64,000 nt of DNA from an uncultured Stenotrophomonas sp. Lineage in GTDB: Bacteria; Pseudomonadota; Gammaproteobacteria; Xanthomonadales; Xanthomonadaceae. The translations under genes were made by a program, and so were the position numbers. The stretch is taken from contig NZ_CAJYVQ010000011.1 of assembly GCF_913778665.1 (NCBI RefSeq), positions 372,001 to 436,000 of the forward strand. The letters are read 5' to 3'. Under the pieces are notes generated by a model that saw nothing but the letters and a program-made list of their open reading frames with translations, was not told where the DNA came from and did no database searches. Position 1 is the stretch's first letter, and each line of letters begins with the position of its first letter. Positions 25,829-33,654 of the stretch are shown here, piece by piece.

Positions 25829-27021
25829 TACTTCAAACGCAGCAGCAGGCTGCCGCCGGCACACATCACCGCCAGCCAGGCCACGCCGTGCCACCCCCAC
25901 TGCGCCAGCGCCAAGCTGCCCAGCGCTCCGCCGGCGGCCATGCCGATGAACATGCCCGTGAACAGCAACGCATTGAGGCGGCTTCGCGCCGGCGGCACCA
26001 GGCCGTAGACCAAGGTCTGGTGCGCCACCAGCGCCGACTGGAAGCCGAAGTCGAACAACAGCGCACTCACCACCAGCAGCGGCAACAGCGCAGCGTCCGG
26101 CAACCAGGTTTCGCCCAGCAGCAGGCCGAAGCCCAGCAGCGCCACCGCAATCGCCAGCCGTGCCACCGCATGGCACCCCAGTCGATCAGCGAAACGGCCC
26201 GCGAACGGCGCGGCCAATGCACCGGCCGCACCGGCAATACCGAATGCACCGGCTGCCGCACTGCCCAGGCCGAGGCGTGCATGCAGCATCAGTGCAAGGG
26301 TCGACCAGAACGCACTGAAACCGACTGCGAGCAGCGACTGGCTGGCCACCGCACGACGCAGCTGCGGCTGCTCGCGCCACAGCGCCAGCAGCGAGCCCAG
26401 CAGCGCGGGATAGCGCAGGGTGCTGGTCGGCGTGAAACGCGGCAGTGCGCGTGCCATCAGCGTACCCATCAACGCCACCGATACCCCGGCAAGCACGAAC
26501 TGCGTGCGCCAGCCCCACGCTTCAGCTACTACGCCACTGACCACCCGCGACAACAGGATGCCCAGCAGCAGGCCGGTCATCACCCGGCCGACGATCTGCC
26601 CGCGCTGCGCATCCGGTGCCAGCGCCGCGGCGGCGGGCACGATGTCCTGTGCCAGCGTTGCCATCAGCCCGACCAGCAGGCTGGCCATCAGCAGGCCCGG
26701 CAGGTGCCCGGCCATGGCGGCGGCGCCCAGTGCCAGCGTCAGCAGCGCGGACTTCAACAGGATCAGATGGCGGCGGTCGAAGCGGTCACCCAGCGGTGCC
26801 AGCAGCAGGATGCCCAGCGCATAGCCGAGCTGGGTCAGGGTCGGCACCAGGCCGACGGCGCGCTCACCGGCGCCAAGGTCCTGGGCGATCAGGCCCAGCA
26901 TCGGCTGGCTGTAGTACAGCGAGGCGACCGAGAAACCGGCGCCGGCCGCCATTGCCAGCACCAGCGGGGTAGAGGGCAAGGTCTCCGGTGCGGTGGCAGC
27001 GGAAAGCGAGGGAGTCGACAT
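25828..27021 (-). CDS. MFS transporter (drug/arabinose-type efflux)
   Basis: This 397-residue protein has 12 predicted helices and the MFS loop motif LAPLGDRFDRRHLIL. The start region SVASLYYSQPMLGLIAQDLG is typical of MFS_1 proteins of the YnfM/NepI-like type. The substrate is unknown. ATG 27021 is preferred because it directly precedes the membrane part. It is divergent from the LysR gene, which probably regulates it. The stop lies at the base of the shared terminator. Confidence 0.9.
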   Translation of the reverse strand: MSTPSLSAATAPETLPSTPLVLAMAAGAGFSVASLYYSQPMLGLIAQDLGAGERAVGLVPTLTQLGYALGILLLAPLGDRFDRRHLILLKSALLTLALGAAAMAGHLPGLLMASLLVGLMATLAQDIVPAAAALAPDAQRGQIVGRVMTGLLLGILLSRVVSGVVAEAWGWRTQFVLAGVSVALMGTLMARALPRFTPTSTLRYPALLGSLLALWREQPQLRRAVASQSLLAVGFSAFWSTLALMLHARLGLGSAAAGAFGIAGAAGALAAPFAGRFADRLGCHAVARLAIAVALLGFGLLLGETWLPDAALLPLLVVSALLFDFGFQSALVAHQTLVYGLVPPARSRLNALLFTGMFIGMAAGGALGSLALAQWGWHGVAWLAVMCAGGSLLLRLK

Positions 27022-27074
27022 GGGGGCGTCCACGGAAGAAAGTGGACGTATCCTGCCGATATTCGTCTTGCGCC

Positions 27075-27093
27075 TGTAGTAGGCTGAACTACA
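27075..27093. promoter_or_regulatory. Putative LysR operator between MFS and LysR genes
   Basis: TGTAG and CTACA form a perfect inverted repeat with a 9-base spacer in the 93-base divergent region. The size and position suit a LysR-type operator that controls the MFS gene and autoregulates the regulator. It is a sequence observation only. Confidence 0.5.
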
Positions 27094-27114
27094 TATCATT
27101 CATACGCCATACGC

Positions 27115-28044
27115 ATGACCAACCTTGCCGCTGGCGCCGATCGCCTGGATCTACTGCGCACCTTCCTGCGGATCGTCGATGCTGGCAGCCTGTCTGCCGC
27201 CGCTGCGCAGCTGGGCACCACCCAGCCAACGGTCAGCCGCCGCCTGCAGGCACTGGAGCGACAGCTCGGCCTGCGCCTGCTGCAGCGCTCCACCCACGGT
27301 CTGCAACTGACCGAGGACGGCCTGCGCTGCCAGCGTCACGCGCAGCGCGTGGTTGACGAATGGGAGTCGCTGCAGGCCGAACTGAACGGCGAACCGGAAA
27401 CGCTGCGCGGGCGCCTGCGGGTGATGGTGCCGCACGCCTTCGGCCAGGCGCAGCTGCTGCCGACCATGCTCGCGTTCCTCGCCCAGCACCCACAGCTGAG
27501 CCTGGAGTGGATCCTGGAAGATCGTCGCCCGGACTTCATTGCCGAGGGCATCGATTGTGCGGTGCGAGTGGGCCCCGTGGACGAGCCGCGCATGGTCGCA
27601 CTGCCGCTGGCCGAGGTGCCGCGCATCGTCGTAGCGGCGCCGTCGCTGGTGGATGCCAAGGCGATCAGCACGCCAGAGCAGGCCCAGTCACTGCCCTGGA
27701 TCTCGCTGGTGACCTATTACCGCGAACGCCTGCTGCTGCATGACGCGCAGGGCCGGGCGCATACGCTGTCAATCAGCCCACGCCTGCTCAGCGACAACCT
27801 GTTCGTGGTACAGCAGGCTGCACGCGCCGGGCTGGGCGCAGCGGTGGTCTCGGCCTGGCTGGTGGCCGACGACCTCGCACAGGGGCGGCTGGTGCAGCTG
27901 TTGCCGGACTGGCAGGCTCCAGCACTGCCAGTACACGTGGTATTTCCTGCGGCGCGCCAGCAGCCGCCGCGGCTGCGCGCCTTCATCGATGCGATGAAGG
28001 CCGCACTGCCGCAGCTGCACGGCATGCGGCCGGCGCCTCGCTAG
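27115..28044 (+). CDS. LysR-family regulator of the divergent MFS gene
   Basis: This 309-residue protein has the LysR helix-turn-helix (GSLSAAAAQLGTTQPTVSRR, then LQALERQLGLRLLQRS) and a periplasmic-binding-like effector domain. It resembles LysR regulators of the DsdC/CrgA-like branch with DFIAEGIDCAVRVG. It is divergent from the MFS exporter, so exporter induction by an unknown ligand is likely. Confidence 0.93.
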   Translation: MTNLAAGADRLDLLRTFLRIVDAGSLSAAAAQLGTTQPTVSRRLQALERQLGLRLLQRSTHGLQLTEDGLRCQRHAQRVVDEWESLQAELNGEPETLRGRLRVMVPHAFGQAQLLPTMLAFLAQHPQLSLEWILEDRRPDFIAEGIDCAVRVGPVDEPRMVALPLAEVPRIVVAAPSLVDAKAISTPEQAQSLPWISLVTYYRERLLLHDAQGRAHTLSISPRLLSDNLFVVQQAARAGLGAAVVSAWLVADDLAQGRLVQLLPDWQAPALPVHVVFPAARQQPPRLRAFIDAMKAALPQLHGMRPAPR

Positions 28045-28084
28045 GGCGCCGGCCACATCGGCGTGGATCACTTTGGGGGTGCAG

Positions 28085-28107
28085 GTAGATCCACGCCATG
28101 CGTGGAT
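28085..28107 (+). repeat. SMAG-type palindrome
   Basis: GTAG is followed by a perfect 8-base-pair stem ATCCACGC/GCGTGGAT with a CAT loop. It lies between the convergent LysR and amidohydrolase genes. A near-identical copy is at 31567-31588. Confidence 0.8.
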
Positions 28108-28124
28108 TCCGTCCAACCCCGCAA

Positions 28125-29582
28125 TCAGTCAGCTTTCGCCGCCTCCGCGTTCCACGCCGCGACCTTGGCCTTTGCATCGGCCAGCATCTTGTCCAGCGCG
28201 GAGCGGTCATACACGTTGCCGCGCAGGATCACGCTGTCGATCTTCTCGGTGGCGGCGATGTCCTGCAGTGGGTTGGCGGTCAGCAGCACCAGGTCGGCGG
28301 CCTTGCCCTGCGCGACACCACCGTAACGGTCCATCTGCCCGAACCAGGCCGGGCCGGAACGGGTTGCGGCCGACAACGCCTGCGGCGCGCTCAGGCCCTC
28401 CTTCACGAACAGCTGCAGTTCCTGGTGCAGGGCGATCCCCGGGAAGTTGAACGAATTGAGGAAGCCCGCATCGGTGCCGGCAATGATGGTCACGCCGGCC
28501 TCCTGCAGCATCGGCAGCACTGCAGCTACTTGGTGGTACTGCGCGTGGCGCGCTTCGATCTGCGCCGGCGTCGCCTTCGCCGCGCGGTCCACGCGCCACT
28601 GGTAGGTCGCGCGCAGGCCGGGGCCGATGTAGGCCAGGTACGGGTCGTTGGCGTGGTCATCCTGGTCAAGGAAGTCGAGGATGCGGCCACCGTTGAGGGT
28701 CGGCGTCACGAACACGCCACGCTTGGCGAAATCACGGTAGGCATGCATCGCCGTGTCACGGTCGAAGCTGGCGTTGAGGCGGCGGTTGGCTTCGGCGCGG
28801 TCGATGCGCCCGGCACCGAAGTCGGCGGCGATCTTCGCTTCGTCCTTGCTGCCGGCCTTGAACGCATAGTCCAGATGCTCGATCGACGCCAAGCCGGCAT
28901 CGACCGCCTGCTGCACGGTCAGCGCCATCGGAATATGGCCCGAGGCCTTGAAGCCGGCCTTGCGCGCGGCGCTGGCCGAGTACAGGAAAAGCTCGGGCTT
29001 CAGCGTGCTGTCGGTGATCTTCACGAAATCTACCTTGTCGTGCCGCAGGCGAGTGATCGCCTGGTCGACGTCGGCCTTGCTGCCCACCTCGATGGTGCCC
29101 TTCCATACCGGCTTGATGCCTTCGATCTTCGCGCCCGAGCTGAGCAGGCGCGGGCCGAACAGGGTGCCCTTGGCAATATCGCCGCGCCACTGCAGCACCT
29201 GCTCGGGAAGGTCGCCGGAGCAGTCACGCACGGTGGTGATGCCGTGCGCGATGTAGAGCGGCAGCAGTGCCTTGTTCTCTTCGATCAGCGCCGGGCCACC
29301 GCCGAAGTGCACGTGCATGTCCCACAACCCCGGGATCAGGTACTTGCCGTTGGCATCGATCTGGCGGTCGGTGTTCCACTGGCTGCGCAGCTGCGCATCC
29401 GGACCGACCGCAACGATGTCCTCGCCACGGATCACCACGCTCTGCCCCGCCAGGCTGCGGGCGTGCTCGACATCGACCACGGTGGCGTTGCGGATCAGCA
29501 GGTCGGCACGCTCCGCCGCCGCGGCCAACAGCGGTGCAGCGGCAAGAAGAATGGCGAAGAACAGTGGGCGGGAACGGAACAT
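28125..29582 (-). CDS. Exported imidazolonepropionase-like amidohydrolase
   Basis: This 485-residue protein has a signal peptide (PLFFAILLAAAPLLAAAA) and an amidohydrolase barrel. Metal ligands are visible in GLWDMHVHFGG (HxH), FVKITDS (Lys), SGHIPMAL, EHLDYAF and AGTDAGF. This pattern fits the prolidase/imidazolonepropionase-like amidohydrolases, some of which hydrolyse dipeptides or lactones. The start at 29582 is favoured by AGGA 8 bases upstream. It is 52 bases downstream of the ankyrin gene and may share its transcript. Confidence 0.88.
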   Translation of the reverse strand: MFRSRPLFFAILLAAAPLLAAAAERADLLIRNATVVDVEHARSLAGQSVVIRGEDIVAVGPDAQLRSQWNTDRQIDANGKYLIPGLWDMHVHFGGGPALIEENKALLPLYIAHGITTVRDCSGDLPEQVLQWRGDIAKGTLFGPRLLSSGAKIEGIKPVWKGTIEVGSKADVDQAITRLRHDKVDFVKITDSTLKPELFLYSASAARKAGFKASGHIPMALTVQQAVDAGLASIEHLDYAFKAGSKDEAKIAADFGAGRIDRAEANRRLNASFDRDTAMHAYRDFAKRGVFVTPTLNGGRILDFLDQDDHANDPYLAYIGPGLRATYQWRVDRAAKATPAQIEARHAQYHQVAAVLPMLQEAGVTIIAGTDAGFLNSFNFPGIALHQELQLFVKEGLSAPQALSAATRSGPAWFGQMDRYGGVAQGKAADLVLLTANPLQDIAATEKIDSVILRGNVYDRSALDKMLADAKAKVAAWNAEAAKAD

Positions 29583-29634
29583 GGACAGCATCCTGGTGGG
29601 CACGCGCAACGTGCGGGGTGGAAGGGGTCAGGCT

Positions 29635-30336
29635 TCAGCGCGCCGCGCCGTGCTGACGCAGCAGGGTTTCGATGGCGGAGTAGCCGCGCTGACGGGCGTG
29701 GGCCAGCGGTGTAACGCCCTCGCCATCGGCCAGCTCGGGATCGGCGCCGGCGTCCAGCAGCAGCTGCACGATCTGCACGTGACGCGGCCCGCCATCGCCG
29801 AGCAGGATCGCTTCCAGCAGTGCCGTCCAGTGCAGGCGGTTGACGTGGTCCACCGCCACACCTGCGCGCAGCAGCGTGCGCACGGTGGCGACGTGGCCAC
29901 GCTCGGCGGCAGGAATCAGCGCGGTGCCGCCATAGCGGTTGGTGCTGCGCAGGTCGGCGCCGTGCGCCAAGGTCATCGCCAGGATTTCATCGAGGCCACG
30001 CGCACCGGCGTACAGGTAGGCGCTGTCCTGCAGGGCATCCTTGGCATTGACGTCGGCACCGGCCTCGATCAACTCGCGCGCGGCATCCACGTTGTTGGCA
30101 TGGGTGGCCAGCAGCAGCGCGGTGCGGCCTTTTCCGTCACGTGCCTCCAGATCGGCGCCCTGTGCGATCGCCTCGCGCACGGCCTCGGCATCGCCGCGGC
30201 TGGCGGCATCGCGCAGGCGCGCGCCCCCGTCAGCCTTGGGGGTCGCAGTGCAGGCAGGGGTGACCGTGGCCAGAAGGCATAGCAGCAGCATGCGCGCCAT
30301 AGGTGCGGGCCAGCGAAGGGAACGACGGAAGCGCAT
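29635..30336 (-). CDS. Exported ankyrin-repeat protein
   Basis: This 233-residue protein has an N-terminal hydrophobic signal (MLLLCLLATVTPAC, with a weak lipobox) followed by about five ankyrin repeats from residue 38 to the end (for example GKGRTALLLATHANNVDAAR and ELIEAGADVNAKD). Ankyrin repeats bind proteins. A role protecting or regulating the neighbouring exported amidohydrolase is possible but is an inference from position. A start at the inner ATG just before the hydrophobic stretch is also possible. Confidence 0.85.
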   Translation of the reverse strand: MRFRRSLRWPAPMARMLLLCLLATVTPACTATPKADGGARLRDAASRGDAEAVREAIAQGADLEARDGKGRTALLLATHANNVDAARELIEAGADVNAKDALQDSAYLYAGARGLDEILAMTLAHGADLRSTNRYGGTALIPAAERGHVATVRTLLRAGVAVDHVNRLHWTALLEAILLGDGGPRHVQIVQLLLDAGADPELADGEGVTPLAHARQRGYSAIETLLRQHGAAR

Positions 30337-30380
30337 GGCAGTGTCTCCTCATGTCCGTCGCCACGGAACGCCGCGTGACG

Positions 30381-30411
30381 GTAGCAACGGCCGGGCATTG
30401 CCGGCCTCTGC
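30381..30411 (+). repeat. SMAG-like palindrome (divergent)
   Basis: GTAG is followed by an imperfect stem: GGCCGG and CCGGCC pair around GCATTG, and the outer GCA/TGC also pair with two mismatches between. It lies in the divergent region between the ankyrin and LysR genes, which is less usual for a transcription end. Assignment to SMAG is tentative. Confidence 0.4.
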
Positions 30412-30458
30412 CCTGCATGGTAGAAGTCGCCCCGGGTATCCAGAAGTGAAATGTTCAA

Positions 30459-31340
30459 ATGCAAGACAGTGCCAAATCGAATAGAACCCTGTTCGAGCTG
30501 GACCTGCTTCGGGCGCTGGTGATGGTGGCCGACTGCGGCAGCTTCACCACGGCGGCTACGCGCCTGCATTCAACCCAGTCCACGGTCAGCCAGAAGGTGC
30601 GACGGCTGGAAGAGCTGGCCGGGCACCGCCTGCTCGAACGCGGCCACCGCGACGTGCACCCCACTGACGCCGGCCACACCCTGCTCGGCTACGCGCGGCG
30701 CATGCTCGACCTGAACGAGGAAATGGCACAGGCGCTGGCCGGGGCCACGGTGGAAACCGCCGTGCGCATCGGCGTGCCGGAGGACTTCGTCAACGCACAG
30801 ACCACACGCATGCTGGCGGCCTTCAGCCGCCGCCACCCGCAGGTGAAGCTGGAGATCAGCAGCGGGCTGAGCCGTGACCTAGCACACGGCTTCGACCACG
30901 GCGAGCTGGACCTGGTGCTGGTCAAGCAGCGGCGCAACAGCCGCCAGGCCGTGCACTGCCGGCGCGAGCCGATGCACTGGATCGACAGCCTGCGCAGCAG
31001 CAGCCTGCAGCACGACCCGCTGCCGCTGGTCACCTTCCCGCCGCGCGGGCTGTACCGCGACGAGATGATCCACGCCGTGGAAGCGCTGGGCCTGCGCTGG
31101 CGCATCGCCTTCACCAGCTCCTCGCTCAGCGGCATCCAGGGAGCCGTGGCCGATGGCATCGGCATCAGCCTGCTGCCGCGCCGCGCGGTCAATCGCGAAC
31201 ACCGCATCATCGATGGCGAGCGCAACCTGCCAGTGATCGACAACTATGAGATCGGCCTGCTGCACCGCGCCGACGCCGATGACGCGCTGCGCGCGCTGGC
31301 CAGTGAACTCTGGCGCCAAGTGCAGCGCGAACCGGACTGA
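30459..31340 (+). CDS. LysR-family regulator
   Basis: This 293-residue protein has a LysR helix-turn-helix (GSFTTAATRLHSTQSTVSQK) and an effector domain (VRIGVPEDFVNAQTTRML; DLVLVKQR). The N-terminal half is typical, and the whole is slightly short. It is divergent from the ankyrin-amidohydrolase pair and may regulate it. It ends 33 bases before a truncated gene remnant. Confidence 0.93.
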   Translation: MQDSAKSNRTLFELDLLRALVMVADCGSFTTAATRLHSTQSTVSQKVRRLEELAGHRLLERGHRDVHPTDAGHTLLGYARRMLDLNEEMAQALAGATVETAVRIGVPEDFVNAQTTRMLAAFSRRHPQVKLEISSGLSRDLAHGFDHGELDLVLVKQRRNSRQAVHCRREPMHWIDSLRSSSLQHDPLPLVTFPPRGLYRDEMIHAVEALGLRWRIAFTSSSLSGIQGAVADGIGISLLPRRAVNREHRIIDGERNLPVIDNYEIGLLHRADADDALRALASELWRQVQREPD

Positions 31341-31373
31341 TCGAACCGTACGGGACTGGCGCATTGATCACCC

Positions 31374-31530
31374 GTGCAGCGGCCGCTGGAGCCCAGCACG
31401 CTGCAGCGCGTGGTCGATGCAGGACTGATCGATCGCACCGACAGCGATGGCTGGAAAGCGCTGGGGGTGGCGTTCGGCGATACCCTGGCCCAGCGCGTGC
31501 CGGGCCTGGCCTGTGCACGGCAGGTCGACG
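31374..31530 (+). pseudogene. 5' remnant of a DUF3806-like gene
   Basis: A GTG-initiated frame reads LEPSTLQRVVDAGLIDRT and then GWKALGVAFGDTLAQRVPGL. This is the beginning of a DUF3806-like domain as I know it from Stenotrophomonas proteins, where an acidic EYGRD-type motif would follow. Instead the family resemblance stops after about 45 residues. The frame then runs into unrelated sequence and the SMAG element at 31567. I infer a deletion that joined the remnant to the end of the neighbouring amidohydrolase gene. The end coordinate is approximate. Confidence 0.5.
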
Positions 31531-31566
31531 CCATGGGCGGATGCAGCCATCCTGCGACCATGCTCG

Positions 31567-31588
31567 TCCACGCATGGCGTGGATCTAC
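31567..31588 (-). repeat. SMAG-type palindrome containing a stop codon
   Basis: Read on the minus strand it is GTAG followed by ATCCACGC, loop CAT and GCGTGGAC, nearly identical to the element at 28085-28107. The TAG inside its GTAG is the stop codon of the amidohydrolase gene that ends at 31585. Confidence 0.8.
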
Positions 31589-32745
31589 AGCCAGCGGCCG
31601 TCGACCACCACGCGGCGTTGCGCAGGTACGGCGGCCACCGCCGCCGGGCCATGATCGGCGCGTACCGCTACAAAGGTCGCCGGCAGGCCTTCGGCGATGC
31701 CGTAGCGCGGCAGCCCGACCACCTGCGCCGCGTGCGTGCTGACCATCTCCAGCGCCAGCATCAGGTCGGCGTCGGTGTAGAAGCCGGAACGGTAGCCGAG
31801 CAGCATCGCCCGCTGCAGCAGATCGCCATTGCCATATGGCCACCAGCAGTCGCGGATGTTGTCGTTGCCGGCAAACACGCGCACGCCCGCCTCGTGCAGC
31901 GCGCGCAACGGCGGGAACGGATGGTCGCCCGGGGCATTGCTCATGATCGCCACACCGGCCGTGGCCAGTGCCTCGCCCACCTGCAGCGCGCGGGCCAGCG
32001 GCACTTCTCCCAACGCGTATGCGTGGCTGACCGCGACCCGCCCCTGCAGGCCGGCGGCACGGGTGCGCGCGGCAATCCGCAGCAGCTGGGCCAGGCCGGT
32101 TTCGCCAGGCTCGTGCAGATGGATGTCCAACTGCACCCCATAGCGCTGGGCCAGTCCGAACAGCAGTGCCAGCTGGCCTTCCGCGTCGCCGTCCAGCGTG
32201 GTCGGGTCGATGCCACCGAGCACTTCCACGCCCGCCGCCAGCGCCTGTTCCAGTACGGCCGCCGTACCCGCGCGGGACATCACGCCTGCCTGCGGGAACG
32301 CCACCAGCTGGATGCGCATGATGTCGGCGCAGCGCAATGCCGCCTCGCGCACCGCCTGCAGATGGTGCAGGCCGGTGCTTGCATCGACATCGACGTGACA
32401 GCGCATGGCCACCGTGCCGAAACCGCTGCACTGACGGATCAGGGCTTCGGCGCGATCGGCCATGGGTGCGGCGGTGGCCAGTGCGGCCTTCTCCACCGCC
32501 AGCCGCTCGCGCAGGCTGTTGACCGGCTGGTGAGGGTGCCAGCCGTCGCCAACGAAACTCTTGTCGAGATGGATGTGGCCGTCGACCAGACCAGGCAGGA
32601 CGGTAAAGCCGGTCAGATCGACGCTTTTCGCACCTTCGGCCGCCTGGGCATCGCCATTGAGGCCGCTGATGCGGCCGTCACGGATATGGAAATGCAGCGA
32701 CGCGCCGGCGCGATCCACGCCGCCGTGAACGAACTGAAGCGTCAT
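31585..32745 (-). CDS. Cytosine-deaminase-like amidohydrolase
   Basis: This 386-residue protein belongs to the CodA-like metal-dependent deaminases. Metal and catalytic motifs are visible: DGHIHLDKSF, then RCHVDVD, DIHLHEPGE, VSHAYALG and FAGNDNIRD. It is somewhat shorter than E. coli CodA. Related enzymes deaminate cytosine, isoguanine or other cyclic amidines; the substrate here is unknown. The start at 32745 gives a cytosolic protein without a leader. The last codon is directly followed by the TAG of a SMAG element, so the C-terminus may have been reshaped. Confidence 0.82.
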   Translation of the reverse strand: MTLQFVHGGVDRAGASLHFHIRDGRISGLNGDAQAAEGAKSVDLTGFTVLPGLVDGHIHLDKSFVGDGWHPHQPVNSLRERLAVEKAALATAAPMADRAEALIRQCSGFGTVAMRCHVDVDASTGLHHLQAVREAALRCADIMRIQLVAFPQAGVMSRAGTAAVLEQALAAGVEVLGGIDPTTLDGDAEGQLALLFGLAQRYGVQLDIHLHEPGETGLAQLLRIAARTRAAGLQGRVAVSHAYALGEVPLARALQVGEALATAGVAIMSNAPGDHPFPPLRALHEAGVRVFAGNDNIRDCWWPYGNGDLLQRAMLLGYRSGFYTDADLMLALEMVSTHAAQVVGLPRYGIAEGLPATFVAVRADHGPAAVAAVPAQRRVVVDGRWL

Positions 32746-32929
32746 CGGAAACTCCCGCAAAGCCGTGTCATGCAGCCATCGTGCGCCTCGGCATGGCCAT
32801 CGGCCAACGAAATATCTGGATGCCACGCATTCACCAGCACGATGAATGCATCTGCGTCAGCCGGTCGCAGCCACGCCGTGCACACCGCTGAACGGGTACC
32901 ATAGGCGCCTGTTTCCGTTGTGATGCCGC

Positions 32930-33574
32930 ATGGGCCCGTCCGACCGCCACGATCGTCTCCGCCGCTGGCAGGCCGCGTCCCTGCTTGCTGCTGCCCCGAT
33001 GGCCAGCCTATCTGCCACGGATGCGGCCGCCACCGCGCCGCTGCAGGCGCCGCCTGGCCAACAGCGCATTGCATCGGCTGCGCTGGTCGAGCGGCTGCAC
33101 CAGCGTGTGCTGTCCGGGCAAAGCGCCACCGCCACCCTGGAATACTGGTGCGCCGAACACGGCCTGGCCCAACAGGCGCGGGTGCGCGCGGTGCGTATGC
33201 ACGGCCAGGACAAGCCTGCGCCGGCCGACGTGCTGCAGGCACTGGGCGCAACGCAGCCTGGCACCGCCCTGCGCTATCGCCGCGTGCAACTGGTCTGCGG
33301 CAGCCGCGTGCTCTCCGAGGCAGACAACTGGTACCTGCCGGACCATCTCAGCCCGGCGATGAACCAGGTGCTGGACAGCACTGACGAACCCTTTGGCCGC
33401 GTGGTCGGCCCGCTCGGCTTCCAGCGCCAGACACTGGCCGACCAGGCCTTCTGGCCACCGCGTGGCGAAGGCGACCACGGCGTGATCCTGGAAGTGCGCG
33501 CCCTGCTGCGCGATCGCCAGCAGCAGCCCTTCAGCTACGTCATCGAGTCGTACCTGCAACAGGCACTGCCCTAG
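32930..33574 (+). CDS. Chorismate-lyase-like (UbiC fold) protein with N-terminal extension
   Basis: This 214-residue protein has a C-terminal domain that resembles the UbiC/UTRA fold: YRRVQLVCGSRVLSEADNWY, then PFGRVVGPLGFQRQTL. The first 45 residues begin with basic RLRR and an Ala/Leu-rich stretch, a weak signal or Tat-like leader. UbiC removes pyruvate from chorismate to give 4-hydroxybenzoate, but I cannot confirm the catalytic residues here, and an exported version would not meet chorismate. The annotation is by fold resemblance only. Confidence 0.5.
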   Translation: MGPSDRHDRLRRWQAASLLAAAPMASLSATDAAATAPLQAPPGQQRIASAALVERLHQRVLSGQSATATLEYWCAEHGLAQQARVRAVRMHGQDKPAPADVLQALGATQPGTALRYRRVQLVCGSRVLSEADNWYLPDHLSPAMNQVLDSTDEPFGRVVGPLGFQRQTLADQAFWPPRGEGDHGVILEVRALLRDRQQQPFSYVIESYLQQALP

Positions 33575-33612
33575 GCGACCGGCGCGCGCCATCACGGCGG
33601 ATATCGACACAG

Positions 33613-33641
33613 CAGAAGGCCCGGCATTGCCGGCCCTTCTG
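33613..33641. terminator. Bidirectional terminator hairpin
   Basis: CAGAAGGCCCGGCA pairs with TGCCGGCCCTTCTG with one mismatch; the sequence is followed by TTT on the plus side. It lies between the convergent UbiC-like and receptor genes. Confidence 0.75.
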
Positions 33642-33654
33642 TTTGCCAGCCGGA

